Source of the DNA: Gammaproteobacteria bacterium TMED1
GTDB lineage: Bacteria; Pseudomonadota; Gammaproteobacteria; Pseudomonadales; Azotimanducaceae
Reading direction: 5' to 3'
Assembly: GCA_002167855.2 (NCBI GenBank)
Contig: NHBG02000001.1
Span: 3,078 to 65,518, forward strand
DNA length: 62,441 bases
Shown here: positions 47,604 to 57,755 of the stretch, piece after piece
How the letters are laid out: the number at the start of each line of letters is the position of its first letter
Numbering within the stretch: position 1 is the stretch's first letter
Translations under genes and position numbers: made by a program
The notes under the pieces: model-generated
Database searches by the model: none
What the model was told of the DNA's origin: nothing
What the model saw: only the letters and a program-made list of their open reading frames with translations

Positions 47604-47660
47604 GTTGGTCAGTGTTTGGTTTGCAGTTTGCTTTATATCCTTAGTGTGCGAGGTGCAAAT

Positions 47661-47984
47661 CTATCGTTCAAGATGCTCGAGTTTTCCCTTCACCTCTGCC
47701 CACTCCTCTGCCTCTTCCAATGGCTCTTTTTTTTCTGTGATATTTGGCCAGATCTCTGCAAGTTCAGCATTTAGTTCAAGAAAAATTTGTTCTCCTTCGG
47801 GCAACTCATCTTCAGAAAAGATGGCATCAACCGGACACTCTGGTTCGCATAGTGCGCAATCTATACATTCATCAGGGTGGATAACAAGGGTGTTTGGTCC
47901 CTCATAGAAACAGTCAACGGGACACACCTCGACACAATCGGTATGCTTACACTTGATACAAGACTCACTCACCACGAATGTCAT
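47661..47984 (-). CDS. fdxA: 7Fe ferredoxin FdxA
   Basis: A 107-residue [3Fe-4S][4Fe-4S] ferredoxin. Cysteines at 9, 12, 17, 21, 25, 40, 43, 46 and 50 follow the Azotobacter-FdI pattern, and the C-terminal tail is long and acidic (E-E-A-E-E-W-A-E-V). It is an electron carrier of unclear specific partner. It converges on nlpD with a 57-nt gap, and lies next to mutS as in Pseudomonas-like genomes. Confidence 0.95.
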   Translation of the reverse strand: MTFVVSESCIKCKHTDCVEVCPVDCFYEGPNTLVIHPDECIDCALCEPECPVDAIFSEDELPEGEQIFLELNAELAEIWPNITEKKEPLEEAEEWAEVKGKLEHLER

Positions 47985-48101
47985 ACTTACGGTCCTCTGG
48001 AATTAATTGCTATCGCGCTTAGTGGGGTTTTAGGCCATTTAGAAAAACGAACTGGTCCCTATTTTAGCAGTTTTTTTATTTCAAACAATATCTCATTAGT
48101 T

Positions 48102-50642
48102 TCATTGCAGTTCGTCCCTCATTTCATAGATTAGGTCAAGTGCTGCTTTAGGAGATAAGTTATCAATATCGAGGGTCCGAAGCTTTCTTTCGACTCCGTT
48201 TGGAATCCCGAGGTGAGAGCTCTCTTTTTTTGCCGGTGATTTTTTAGCTGAAGCCGCTACCTCTAAGTCCATTAGTTTTTGCTTGGCTAAATTGATTACT
48301 GTCATAGGTAGTCCTGCGAGACGAGCAACTTGTAGGCCATAGCTTTGATTGGCGGGACCACGAGTCACCGAATACATAAAAATTATTCGATCTTCGTATT
48401 CTTTTGCCGCTAGATGTAAATTCACTGTGTTTTCAAGTATTTCTTCTAACGCGGTCATCTCGAAATAATGTGTGGCGAATAGCGTCAAAGCTTTTATCTC
48501 GTTAGTAATATGACATGCGGTTGCCCAGGCTAATGAAAGTCCGTCAAAGGTTGAGGTTCCTCGTCCAATCTCGTCTAATAGGACGAGACTCTTGCTGCTC
48601 GCAGTATTAAGGATTAGCGCTGTTTCGGTCATTTCCATCATAAAAGTGGATCTTCCAGTAGCTAGATCGTCGGAGGAGCCAATACGCGTAAAAATCCTAT
48701 CGATATCTCCTAATATAGCTTCCTTGGCAGGGACGAAGCTACCAATATTTCCAAGTACTACTGTTTGGGCTACTTGTCTCATGTATGTTGATTTGCCGCC
48801 CATATTCGGCCCCGTGACAATTAGCGTGCGATGTAAGTTATCCATTGTTACATCGTTAGCTATAAACGGATTATCGAGAGTTTTTTCGACGACGAGGTGT
48901 CTGCCTTGATGTATTTTAATGTGAGTTTGATTTATTAAACTGGGCCTCGTCAGATTAAGCGTAAAGGCCCTTTCGGCAAGATTTGTAAGAACATCTAGCT
49001 CAGAGATGGCCTGAGCTATTTGTTGGAGATTATTGACCTCGCTTACCAACAGCTCAAGAAGCTTGGAGTATAGCTCGCGTTCTCGTTGCAGGGCACGGGT
49101 TTTGCTTGAGAGTGCTTTATCTTCAAAGATTTTTAATTCAGGGGTGATGAATCTTTCTGTGTTTTTTAGTGTTTGTCTACGCATATAGTGAGTAGGGATT
49201 TTATTGGACTGCGCTCTACTGACTTCTATATAGTAACCATGTACGCGATTGTAGCCGACTTTAAGCGTCGATAAGTCGGTTTCTTCACGTTCTTTTTGCT
49301 CTATCTTAACGAGATAGTCCGCGGCGTTTTCACTTATTCCTCTTAACTCGTCAAGAACCTCATCGTAGCCCGCTGCAATAACGTTACCATCCCGAATAAC
49401 AACTGGAGGATTTGCGACGATTGCATTCTCCAATTCCCTCGCTATATCTGGTTTTGGTTTACAGAAAGCCGCTAACTCCATAATTCTAGGGGCTTTGATA
49501 TCAATAAGCTGCCTACGCAATGACGGCAGTACTAAGAGTGAGTCTCTGAGTCTCGCTAAATCTCTTGGCCTAGCAGTTTGCAAAGCGACTCGCGCGAGAA
49601 TGCGCTCGATATCTCCAATTTGTTTCAGGTATGGAGTTAATTTTTCATAGCTATAATCCTTTAGGAGGTGTTCTATTGCGTCTAATCGCGCCTCCTTTGT
49701 TTTCTTGTCCCGGATCGGGGCATTAATCCATCGTCTCAAAAGACGTCCACCCATCGCCGTACCTGTATTATTTAATACATCGAACAATGTTGTTCCGTGT
49801 CCTGAAATACTAATATCGAGCTCCAGGTTTCTCCTCGATGCAGCATCGATGATCACTGTATCCTGTGGATAGAGTAACTTAGGGGTCTGAATGTGTGGCA
49901 GCTCGGTTTTTTGTGTCTCTTTCACATATTTAAGCAGGCAGCCTGCAGCGGAAATGGCCAAATCTCTATCTGCAAAATTTAGACTTCGTAAGTCATGAAT
50001 ACGATATTGTTTGATTAGGCAAGAGCGCGCGCTGGTAACATCGAATTCCCAAGCTGGTCTTGGGCGAAAACCCGCGTGGCTAGTTACAATTGGAGGGTGC
50101 TCAAGCGCATCCGAGGTGATTAGCTCAGCCGGCCTCAGACGAGTGAGTTCGTCTCGCAAGGTATTTTCATTATAAAGCTCCTCCACTTCAAATCTGCCGC
50201 TGCTTATATCGAGCACAGCCAGCCCCCAAAGTTCTGTGGAACCTACAAGACACGCGATCAAATTTTCATTATTTGTATCTAGTAGAGTTTCTTCCGAGAT
50301 AGTACCAGGAGTTATTATCCTAACTACCTTTCTCTCTACAGGACCTTTCGAAACTGTTGGATCGCCGATTTGTTCACAGATTGCGATGGATTTTCCATTT
50401 TTTACCAATTTCGATAGATAGGGATCAACAGAATGGAAAGGAATGCCACACATCGGTATTGGTTGACCGGCAGATGTTCCTCGTGAGGTTAGGGTGATGT
50501 CCAGCATATTTGAAGCAAGGACTGCATCATCAAAGAAGAGTTCATAGAAGTCCCCCATGCGATAGAAGAGCAGCTCATCAGTTAGCGATGCTTTAATTTT
50601 TAGGTACTGCTGCATCATTGGCGTATGAGTTGATATATCCAT
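48102..50642 (-). CDS. mutS: DNA mismatch repair protein MutS
   Basis: Mismatch-recognition ATPase of 846 residues. The N-terminal mismatch-binding segment G-D-F-Y-E-L-F carries the intercalating Phe. The Walker A is [10 protein letters not shown], and later motifs are [14 protein letters not shown] and F-A-T-H-Y-F-E. The C-terminus has the helix-turn-helix dimerisation region. It is divergent from recA across a 184-bp region. Confidence 0.98.
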   Translation of the reverse strand: MDISTHTPMMQQYLKIKASLTDELLFYRMGDFYELFFDDAVLASNMLDITLTSRGTSAGQPIPMCGIPFHSVDPYLSKLVKNGKSIAICEQIGDPTVSKGPVERKVVRIITPGTISEETLLDTNNENLIACLVGSTELWGLAVLDISSGRFEVEELYNENTLRDELTRLRPAELITSDALEHPPIVTSHAGFRPRPAWEFDVTSARSCLIKQYRIHDLRSLNFADRDLAISAAGCLLKYVKETQKTELPHIQTPKLLYPQDTVIIDAASRRNLELDISISGHGTTLFDVLNNTGTAMGGRLLRRWINAPIRDKKTKEARLDAIEHLLKDYSYEKLTPYLKQIGDIERILARVALQTARPRDLARLRDSLLVLPSLRRQLIDIKAPRIMELAAFCKPKPDIARELENAIVANPPVVIRDGNVIAAGYDEVLDELRGISENAADYLVKIEQKEREETDLSTLKVGYNRVHGYYIEVSRAQSNKIPTHYMRRQTLKNTERFITPELKIFEDKALSSKTRALQRERELYSKLLELLVSEVNNLQQIAQAISELDVLTNLAERAFTLNLTRPSLINQTHIKIHQGRHLVVEKTLDNPFIANDVTMDNLHRTLIVTGPNMGGKSTYMRQVAQTVVLGNIGSFVPAKEAILGDIDRIFTRIGSSDDLATGRSTFMMEMTETALILNTASSKSLVLLDEIGRGTSTFDGLSLAWATACHITNEIKALTLFATHYFEMTALEEILENTVNLHLAAKEYEDRIIFMYSVTRGPANQSYGLQVARLAGLPMTVINLAKQKLMDLEVAASAKKSPAKKESSHLGIPNGVERKLRTLDIDNLSPKAALDLIYEMRDELQ

Positions 50643-50705
50643 ATCGATCTACTTTGCGTGAAAACAAGACTGTACTTTGCTTATGTAAAAAAATAAAAAA
50701 AAGTT

Positions 50706-50733
50706 TTGGTCTTCTTTAAATTATATGCATAAT
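50706..50733 (+). promoter_or_regulatory. Probable sigma70 promoter of recA
   Basis: TTGGTC at 50706-50711 and CATAAT at 50728-50733 are separated by 16 nt. The -10 hexamer overlaps the first base of the LexA site, the expected geometry for SOS repression. Confidence 0.5.
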
Positions 50734-50752
50734 ACTGTATGTATAAACAGTT
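50733..50752 (+). promoter_or_regulatory. LexA (SOS) box upstream of recA
   Basis: The site TACTG-N10-CAGTT matches the gammaproteobacterial SOS consensus CTG-N10-CAG (CTG at 50735-50737, CAG at 50748-50750) with an AT-rich alternating core. It lies about 75 nt before the recA start, so recA should be LexA-repressed and DNA-damage inducible. lexA itself is not in this window. Confidence 0.9.
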
Positions 50753-50826
50753 AATCATCCCCAACCACATTTCTATTTTGCGTAGGTGGGGAGTTAAAAA
50801 TAACCTTTAAGGGCGAAGAGGAAAAA

Positions 50827-51894
50827 ATGAACAATAGCAACGACGGACATGAGAATAATATAGAGAAGGATAAAGCACTAACTGCAGCACTTTCCCAGAT
50901 AGAGCGCCAGTTTGGTAAGGGAGCTATGATGCGTCTAGGTGACACTCCTAAAGAGCAAATTCCCTCTATCTCTACCGGGTCTCTTGGCTTGGATGTTGCC
51001 CTTGGAATAGGTGGGCTTCCTCGAGGTAGAGTGGTAGAAATTTTCGGACCGGAATCTTCAGGAAAGACTACACTGACGCTTCAAGTTATCGCAGAGTGTC
51101 AAAAAGCAGGAGGAACTTGTGCGTTCGTTGATGCAGAGCATGCTTTAGATCCTAATTATGCTCAGAATTTGGGGGTAAATATCGAAGATCTCCTCGTATC
51201 GCAGCCGGATACTGGAGAGCAGGCGCTAGAGATCTGCGATATGATCGTTCGATCCGGAGCAGTGGACGTAGTTATTGTGGATTCGGTAGCAGCACTTACC
51301 CCGAAGGCCGAAATTGAGGGCGATATGGGGGACCACCATGTTGGTTTGCAAGCACGATTGATGAGTCAAGCACTACGAAAGATGACTGCGAATATTAAGA
51401 ATTCAAACACCTTGGTGATATTTATCAATCAAATTCGTATGAAGATCGGTGTGATGTTTGGAAGCCCAGAGACGACGACTGGAGGAAATGCACTTAAATT
51501 TTATTCATCAGTTCGCTTGGATATTCGCCGAATTGGAGCTATCAAAGATGGCGATGAGATTGTTGGTAATGAAACTCGTGTAAAAGTGATAAAAAATAAG
51601 GTAGCGCCACCATTCAAACAAACCGAATTCCAAATTATGTATGGAAAAGGAATTTACCGTTTAGGTGAAATTATTGATCTGGGAGTCCAGGAAGGACTAA
51701 TTGATAAGGCTGGTGCCTGGTATAGCTATAAGGGAGACCGTATCGGTCAGGGAAAGAAGAACGCCGCCGCTTTCCTGCAAACGAACGATGAAATAGCCAG
51801 TGAGATAGACAAGAAACTTCGAAACAAATTACTTGACGAAGTAGATGATCTCGAAGAGGAAGCTAGCAACGTTACGCCTATAAGCAGTAATTAA
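50827..51894 (+). CDS. recA: Recombinase A
   Basis: A 355-residue strand-exchange ATPase and LexA coprotease. Walker A is G-P-E-S-S-G-K-T-T with Lys80; loop L2 and [27 protein letters not shown] follow. The ribosome site GAAGAGGAAAAA precedes ATG. An SOS box sits upstream and recX follows after 6 nt. Confidence 0.99.
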   Translation: MNNSNDGHENNIEKDKALTAALSQIERQFGKGAMMRLGDTPKEQIPSISTGSLGLDVALGIGGLPRGRVVEIFGPESSGKTTLTLQVIAECQKAGGTCAFVDAEHALDPNYAQNLGVNIEDLLVSQPDTGEQALEICDMIVRSGAVDVVIVDSVAALTPKAEIEGDMGDHHVGLQARLMSQALRKMTANIKNSNTLVIFINQIRMKIGVMFGSPETTTGGNALKFYSSVRLDIRRIGAIKDGDEIVGNETRVKVIKNKVAPPFKQTEFQIMYGKGIYRLGEIIDLGVQEGLIDKAGAWYSYKGDRIGQGKKNAAAFLQTNDEIASEIDKKLRNKLLDEVDDLEEEASNVTPISSN

Positions 51895-51900
51895 TTCAAG

Positions 51901-52350
51901 GTGCCGGAGTGGGCGAGCGGGTCATTGGATATTCGGCGAGCGGCCCTAGGATTGTTAGCAAGACGAGAGCATTCGCGTGTAGAGTTGTTGAGGAAACTCC
52001 TTAGACGCTTCCCAGAAAGGCTAGCGTTAATAAAAGAAGAGCTAGGGGTTTTGAGCCAGGAGGGGCTACAAAGTGATAGTAGATTGGCTGAAGTTTATGT
52101 GCGAAGTCGGGCAGAGCAAGGAAGAGGGTCAGAGAAGATCTGGGCTGAGTTAAGGAAAAAGGGAGTTGGAGATGAAGAGATTACTGCAGCTCTCCTAAAG
52201 TGTGACGTGAATTGGTTGGAAAACTTAGATAGAGTCTCTAGTAGGCGTTTTGGTAGTAGCTCTCCTAAGAGTATCACGGAGCGAGCCAAGCGCAGTAGAT
52301 TCTTTCGTCAGAGGGGTTTCTCCTATGACGAGATCGGTACCTTGTTTTAG
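51901..52350 (+). CDS. recX: Regulatory protein RecX
   Basis: A 149-residue RecA modulator that caps or destabilises RecA filaments. It shows the three-helix repeats: A-L-G-L-L-A-R-R-E-H-S-R-V-E-L-x-x-K-L, D-S-R-L-A-E-V-Y-V-R-S-R-A-E-Q-G-R-G and R-S-R-F-F-R-Q-R-G-F-S-Y-D-E-I. GTG start, 6 nt after recA, in the usual SOS-coupled operon. Confidence 0.93.
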   Translation: MPEWASGSLDIRRAALGLLARREHSRVELLRKLLRRFPERLALIKEELGVLSQEGLQSDSRLAEVYVRSRAEQGRGSEKIWAELRKKGVGDEEITAALLKCDVNWLENLDRVSSRRFGSSSPKSITERAKRSRFFRQRGFSYDEIGTLF

Positions 52351-52454
52351 CTTTGTGTATTCTATCTTGGTCGTCAATGAACATGGTTTCTCCGGGCGAA
52401 TTTAGGTATCTTAGTAGCTTCTATTTTAGATGAGGTTACGTTAGGTCAAAACCC

Positions 52455-55073
52455 ATGAGCACACCAAAGGATAGTCGTGAGTTGCGACAGGCCTTCCTGG
52501 AATTTTTTGCCAGCAAGGATCATAGGATTGTGGAGTCATCATCTTTGATTCCCGATAATGATCCCACTTTATTGTTTACAAATGCGGGGATGGTGCAATT
52601 TAAGGATGCCTTGGCGCTTCGTGAAAGCAGAGGCTATACTCGCGCAGCATCTTGTCAGCGGTGTGTCAGGGCAGGGGGTAAGCATAACGATTTAGATAAC
52701 GTTGGTTATACTGCTAGGCATCACACCTTCTTTGAAATGCTAGGTAATTTTTCTTTTGGAGATTACTTTAAGGAGGAGGCAGTCCAATACTCTTGGGAGT
52801 TTTTGACCGAAGTAGTGAAAATTCCAGTTGATAGACTTTGGGTCACAGTGCATTTGGATGATGATGACGCTTATCGCATCTGGACAGAGGATATAGGTTT
52901 TGATCCAGAACGTATTTCCCGATTGGGTGATGATGATAATTTCTGGACTATGGGCGATACTGGTCCCTGTGGCCCAAGCTCGGAGATTTTCTATGATCAT
53001 GGTCAGGCAGTCCCGGGGGGCCCTCCAGGGACCCCTGATAGTGAGCTGGATCGTTTTATAGAAATCTGGAATCTAGTTTTTACGCAATTCGAGCGTAAGT
53101 CAGATGGGACATTGATTCCCTTACCGAAGCCATGTGTTGATACAGGTATGGGTTTGGAAAGGTTGGCAGCAGTGCAGAAGGGCGTCCACAATAATTATGA
53201 TATTGATCTATTTTTAGAACTCCGTACAAAAGTAACAGACCTTCTCGATATTTCAGATAGCAGTAATCCATCTATTAAGGTTATTTCTGATCATATTCGG
53301 TCAGCGGCATTCCTGATCGCAGATGGTGTTTTACCATCTAATGCCGGGAGAGGTTATGTCCTGAGGAGAATTATTCGTCGAGCTCTGCGCCATGGGCACA
53401 AGTTAAAAGCCCGTAATAATTTTTTCTACAAGCTTGTTAGTCCCCTTGTTCAGCAGATGGGGGATGTGTATCCGCTATTAAGGGAGTCTGAGGCGCATAT
53501 CGAAAAGGTGCTTCAAAAAGAAGAGCTTAAATTCGATGAAACTTTAGACCAAGGTATTAGGATTCTGAGTGATGGGATATCGGATTTACCTGTGGGCGGC
53601 GAGATACCGGGAGAAGTTGTTTTTACTCTTTATGATACCTACGGATTCCCTGTGGATCTAACAGAAGATATCGCGCGCGAGCGTAACCTGATTGTAGATA
53701 CAGTTGGATTTAATCAGATGATGCAAAAACAAAAAGAGCTCGCGAGAAGTGCTAGTAAGTTTAATGCAGATGAGCTTGCACAAATAACTCTTGATTATGA
53801 AACCGAATTTACTGGATACGACAGGCTCTCAGATGAAAGCCAGATCCTTGCGTTGATTTCTCAAAACCAAAGCGTCAAATCTTGCGGAGCAGGCGATGAC
53901 TGTTCTCTTATTGTTGATGTCAGTCCTTTTTATGCTCAATCTGGTGGACAGGTAGGGGACGTGGGAAGATTCTTTGGCGATGGTATAACCGTTGATGTAA
54001 ACGATACAGTAAAGTATGGCCAGACTGTCTTGCATAAAGTCCAGATTATCGAGGGAAGAGTCAGTGTGGGAGATACCCTTAAAGCAGAGGTAGATGATGC
54101 GAAACGGAAGTCAATCATGTGTAATCATTCAGCTACTCATCTTTTGCATGCGGCCCTTCGAAAAGTACTGGGCGACCATGTTACTCAGAAAGGATCTTTG
54201 GTAACAGCGGATCGTCTTCGTTTTGATTTCTCTCACTTTGATCCGGTCAGTAGGGATGATCTTCTTGAGGTAGAGCAGCTTGTAAACGAAAAAGTTTTAG
54301 AAAATACCATTATTGAAACGAAGGTAATGTCTGTCGATGAGGCCAGGAGCTTAGGGGCGGTGGCTTTATTTGATGAAAAATATTCGGAGCAGGTTAGAGT
54401 ATTAGAGATGGGATCTGGGTTTTCTTTGGAGCTTTGCGGAGGTACCCATGCGACTCGTACAGGGGATATTGGGTTGGTGCAGCTTGTCGAGGAGAAGGGA
54501 ATTGCATCGGGGGTTCGAAGAGTTGAAGCGATTAGTGGGAAAGAAGTATCCGACCGATTATATAGTTATAGCCATATTTTAAGAGAAACAACATCTTTAC
54601 TTAATATTAAAGAGTATAACGAACTGATAGATAAAACTCGCTATCTAGTGGATGAAAATAAGAGACTAGAGAAAGAAATTTCTAAGTTGAATATAAAATT
54701 TGCGAGCGCTCCCGGAAATGACTTGTCCGATAAAGCTGTTGAACTAGACAATGGGATTAAGCTTGTCGTCAAACAGTTGGAGGAAGCTGATACAAAGTCG
54801 CTACCAATAGTGTTGGATAAGCTAAAAAATAAGATCAATCAGGGAGTAGTCGTATTAGCTTCAATAAATGGACAGCGCATCGATTTGATAGCAGGGGTAA
54901 CAAAGGATTTAACGAGTAAAGTCAATGCTGGCGAATTAGTTAATTATATTGCAGGTCAGATTGGTGGTAAGGGCGGGGGTCGAGCTGATATGGCTCGTGC
55001 TGGTGGAAGTGATATTAAAAAATTACCCGAAGCCTTACGCAGTGTCGATAGTTATATTCGAGAACGCCTTTAG
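52455..55073 (+). CDS. alaS: Alanyl-tRNA synthetase
   Basis: An 872-residue class II synthetase. Motif regions near the N-terminus (F-T-N-A-G-M-V-Q-F-K-D, R-A-G-G-K-H-N-D-L-D-N-V-G) and G-R-G-Y-V-L-R-R-I-I-R-R-A-L-R are present. The editing domain has C-N-H-S-A-T-H-L-L-H and C-G-G-T-H, and the C-terminal DHHA1 domain ends G-G-K-G-G-G-R-A-D-M-A. Complete and normal length. Confidence 0.98.
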   Translation: MSTPKDSRELRQAFLEFFASKDHRIVESSSLIPDNDPTLLFTNAGMVQFKDALALRESRGYTRAASCQRCVRAGGKHNDLDNVGYTARHHTFFEMLGNFSFGDYFKEEAVQYSWEFLTEVVKIPVDRLWVTVHLDDDDAYRIWTEDIGFDPERISRLGDDDNFWTMGDTGPCGPSSEIFYDHGQAVPGGPPGTPDSELDRFIEIWNLVFTQFERKSDGTLIPLPKPCVDTGMGLERLAAVQKGVHNNYDIDLFLELRTKVTDLLDISDSSNPSIKVISDHIRSAAFLIADGVLPSNAGRGYVLRRIIRRALRHGHKLKARNNFFYKLVSPLVQQMGDVYPLLRESEAHIEKVLQKEELKFDETLDQGIRILSDGISDLPVGGEIPGEVVFTLYDTYGFPVDLTEDIARERNLIVDTVGFNQMMQKQKELARSASKFNADELAQITLDYETEFTGYDRLSDESQILALISQNQSVKSCGAGDDCSLIVDVSPFYAQSGGQVGDVGRFFGDGITVDVNDTVKYGQTVLHKVQIIEGRVSVGDTLKAEVDDAKRKSIMCNHSATHLLHAALRKVLGDHVTQKGSLVTADRLRFDFSHFDPVSRDDLLEVEQLVNEKVLENTIIETKVMSVDEARSLGAVALFDEKYSEQVRVLEMGSGFSLELCGGTHATRTGDIGLVQLVEEKGIASGVRRVEAISGKEVSDRLYSYSHILRETTSLLNIKEYNELIDKTRYLVDENKRLEKEISKLNIKFASAPGNDLSDKAVELDNGIKLVVKQLEEADTKSLPIVLDKLKNKINQGVVVLASINGQRIDLIAGVTKDLTSKVNAGELVNYIAGQIGGKGGGRADMARAGGSDIKKLPEALRSVDSYIRERL

Positions 55074-55150
55074 ATACTGGAGGTTCTTTTAATTCACTTT
55101 CCTTATTATTATCTTTAACATGCCCTCTCTATAAATTAAGGTCAAATTCT

Positions 55151-56389
55151 ATGTCATTAGTAGTGCAGAAATTTGGTGGAACTTCTGTAGCTTCCACTAA
55201 GCACATACAAAAAGTCGCTGAAAAAATAATTCAGGCTCGTCAGAGAGGTCAAAATGTTGTGGCAGTAGTTTCGGCAATGGGCGACAACACGGATCGGCTT
55301 GATGAACTAGCTAAGGAAGTGAATTTTAATAAGGTTGGTGCTAAGCGTGAGATCGATGTGCTGTTATCTACGGGGGAACAGGTTACTATCGCGGTATTAT
55401 CGATGATGCTTATGAAACTTGGTTGCCCAGCGCGATCCTTTACTGGTGGGCAAGCAGGAATATTTACTGATAAATCTCACACGAGGTCACGCATTCGTGA
55501 GATTAAACCGGATAGGCTTTTGGAGTCCCTGGAACTAGGAGAGGTTCCTGTTGTAGCAGGGTTTCAGGGGATTGATTGTCATGGTGATATAACTACATTT
55601 GGTAGAGGTGGTTCTGACACGACGGCGGTAGCATTGGCAGCAGTTCTCGAAGCAGATGAGTGTCAAATCTTTACCGATGTGGAAGGTGTCTATACTACAG
55701 ATCCACGTGTGGTTGATCAGGCCCGCCTGATGGACCGGGTAACATTCGAGGAAATGTTGGAATTGGCTAGTTTGGGGTCTAAGGTTTTGCATGCCAGAGC
55801 TGTGGAGTTTGCTAGTAAGTATCAAGTCCCATTGCGGGTTCTTTCCACTTTTGTTCAAGGTGAAGGGACATTAATAACGAAAGAGGATAAATTGAATATG
55901 GAACAGCCGATTATTTCAGGTATCGCTTTTACTAAGGATGAGGCGAAGCTTACGGTGCTTGGGGTAGAAGATGTGCCTGGAATAGCTTGGAAGATTTTAG
56001 GACCGATTAGTGACGCAAATATCGGTATCGATATGATCGTACAGAATGTTGCGGCAGATAATACCACCGACTTCACATTCACGGTGATTCGCGATGATTA
56101 TCATGAGGCAATGGACCTTTTGAACCAAGTTGCAATGGATATAGGTGCTAGACAAGTAAATGGTGATGATAAAATAGCGAAGCTATCTATTGTTGGAGTG
56201 GGTATGCGCTCCCATGCTGGTGTGGCGAGTAAGATGTTTCAGGTTTTAGCTGATAGATCTATTAATATTCAGATGATTTCAACTTCAGAAATCAAAGTTT
56301 CAGTAGTTATTGCTGAAGAATATATAGAGCTTGCCGCCCGTGCTTTACACTCTGTTTTCAATTTAGAGGAGAAAAGTATTAAAAGCTAA
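55151..56389 (+). CDS. lysC: Aspartate kinase
   Basis: Phosphorylates aspartate, the first step towards lysine, threonine and methionine. The 412-residue protein starts S-L-V-V-Q-K-F-G-G-T-S-V-A-S and has F-T-D-V-E-G-V-Y-T-T-D-P-R in the kinase domain. Two C-terminal ACT domains (V-P-G-I-A-W-K-I and V-A-S-K-M-F-Q-V-L-A) should give feedback control. No lysine riboswitch fits in the 77-nt leader. It is placed between alaS and csrA as in Pseudomonas-like genomes. Confidence 0.97.
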   Translation: MSLVVQKFGGTSVASTKHIQKVAEKIIQARQRGQNVVAVVSAMGDNTDRLDELAKEVNFNKVGAKREIDVLLSTGEQVTIAVLSMMLMKLGCPARSFTGGQAGIFTDKSHTRSRIREIKPDRLLESLELGEVPVVAGFQGIDCHGDITTFGRGGSDTTAVALAAVLEADECQIFTDVEGVYTTDPRVVDQARLMDRVTFEEMLELASLGSKVLHARAVEFASKYQVPLRVLSTFVQGEGTLITKEDKLNMEQPIISGIAFTKDEAKLTVLGVEDVPGIAWKILGPISDANIGIDMIVQNVAADNTTDFTFTVIRDDYHEAMDLLNQVAMDIGARQVNGDDKIAKLSIVGVGMRSHAGVASKMFQVLADRSINIQMISTSEIKVSVVIAEEYIELAARALHSVFNLEEKSIKS

Positions 56390-56405
56390 AGGTATGACTA
56401 CAAAG

Positions 56406-56425
56406 ATTCCTCAATAAAGGGGAAT
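56406..56425 (+). promoter_or_regulatory. Small hairpin in the lysC-csrA intergenic region
   Basis: ATTCCTC and GGGGAAT can pair over 7 bp (one G-U) with loop AATAAA. It ends 23 nt before the csrA ATG and lies next to a purine-rich leader with GGA-containing runs. It could take part in csrA autoregulation or separate the two genes. There is no U tract, so it is not a classical terminator. Confidence 0.35.
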
Positions 56426-56448
56426 ACGCAATCAGAGGGGGAAGGGAA

Positions 56449-56634
56449 ATGCTTATATTAACTCGGAGAGTTGGTGAGGCTTTAATGATTGGTGATGATA
56501 TCAGTGTTACCGTGCTCGGAACGAAGGGTAATCAAGTTAGGTTGGGTGTCAGCGCGCCTAAAAATGTGTCTGTGCATAGAGAGGAAATATATCAGCGTAT
56601 CCAAACAGAGTTTGATTCTTCTGATGAAGGATGA
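56449..56634 (+). CDS. csrA: Carbon storage regulator CsrA
   Basis: A 61-residue RNA-binding dimer that controls translation by binding GGA motifs. [16 protein letters not shown] and [12 protein letters not shown] are canonical, including the RNA-binding Arg in V-H-R-E-E. The ribosome site lies in a G-rich run before ATG. It ends 13 nt from convergent gpsA. Confidence 0.98.
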   Translation: MLILTRRVGEALMIGDDISVTVLGTKGNQVRLGVSAPKNVSVHREEIYQRIQTEFDSSDEG

Positions 56635-56647
56635 CCCTTAGCCCCAA

Positions 56648-57652
56648 CTAGTTAGGCTCGGCTTCAGATCCGATGCCTGCTCTCAAAACCCCCTTTAAAG
56701 CGTCCTTGGCGTTCCTATTTCCTTGTACAACACCAAAGACTTCTTCAACGATTGGCATCTCGATGGAGTACTTCTTGGCTAAAGCCATTACGGCGGGTGC
56801 ACTTTTGACCCCCTCTGCAACCATAAACATGGTTGCAAGAATTTCTTCCATATTCATTCCAGAACCTAATGCTATCCCGACGTTTCTATTGCGGCTCTGC
56901 GTGCTAGTGCACGTGGCAACCAAATCTCCCATACCTGTCAAACCAGCGAATGTTTGAGATTCTCCACCCATGGCAGTTCCCAGGCGTGACATTTCAGCGA
57001 GACCTCGTGTGATTACAGCGGCTCGCGCATTGTCCCCAGCGCCAAGACCATCACCGATCCCCGCTGCTATTGCAATAATATTTTTTAGAACCCCACCCAG
57101 TTCACAACCAATTACATCATGGTTGGTATAAACTCGAAATAAACTGTTATGAAAAATTTTTTGTAGGTCATTTATGCTCTCTTGATCTTCCATCGCGAGC
57201 ACACTTGCCGCAGCAGAACCAGCAATTATTTCTTTTGCTAAATTTGGGCCTGTGAGAACACCCCTAGGATTTTGTGGTAAAAGTTCTGCGATAATCTCAG
57301 TCATTCGCATTCTTGTTTCAAGCTCTATTCCCTTAGTCAGGCTTATAATGGGGACCTCGGGACGAATTTGTTCTTTCACTTGATCAAGTATCAGACGAAA
57401 TGATTGCGATGGTAATGCTAACACCAGGGCGTCAGCCTGTTTAGCCGCATTACGCAAGTCAGTGGTTGCTGCAAGTTTTTTACTTATGGGTATCTCGCCG
57501 AGGTATCGACTATTCGTATGCCTTTGATTGATTTCATCGATAGTATCACTATTTCTTCCCCAGATAAGCGCAGAGGCGTTTCTTGCGATCAGGGAGCCCA
57601 CTGTAGTTCCCCAACTACCACTTCCGAATATGCTTACTCTATTGTAAGGCAT
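56648..57652 (-). CDS. gpsA: Glycerol-3-phosphate dehydrogenase [NAD(P)+]
   Basis: Makes sn-glycerol 3-phosphate for phospholipids. The 334-residue protein has the N-terminal G-S-G-S-W-G-T-T-V-G nucleotide fold, A-L-P-S-Q-S-F-R, S-L-T-K-G-I-E, G-P-N-L-A-K-E-I and the C-terminal G-L-T-G-M-G-D-L-V-A-T-C block. All core residues are present. Confidence 0.97.
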   Translation of the reverse strand: MPYNRVSIFGSGSWGTTVGSLIARNASALIWGRNSDTIDEINQRHTNSRYLGEIPISKKLAATTDLRNAAKQADALVLALPSQSFRLILDQVKEQIRPEVPIISLTKGIELETRMRMTEIIAELLPQNPRGVLTGPNLAKEIIAGSAAASVLAMEDQESINDLQKIFHNSLFRVYTNHDVIGCELGGVLKNIIAIAAGIGDGLGAGDNARAAVITRGLAEMSRLGTAMGGESQTFAGLTGMGDLVATCTSTQSRNRNVGIALGSGMNMEEILATMFMVAEGVKSAPAVMALAKKYSIEMPIVEEVFGVVQGNRNAKDALKGVLRAGIGSEAEPN

Positions 57653-57755
57653 GCCAACTACTCATCGTTGATACCTCGAGATCGGAAGTTATCATATAGA
57701 TGCACCTTTACCAAAATTCTCTTTCATGCGGGATGCTGTCAGTCAACTTTCAGCG

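Noticed and set aside
47877..48134. Rightward open frame over the fdxA start and mutS end
   Set aside because: Antisense to FdxA cysteine codons and the MutS C-terminus, with no ribosome site; treated as a shadow frame.
55074..55150. Lysine riboswitch before lysC
   Set aside because: The gap is only 77 nt and lacks the L-box elements, which need more than 160 nt.
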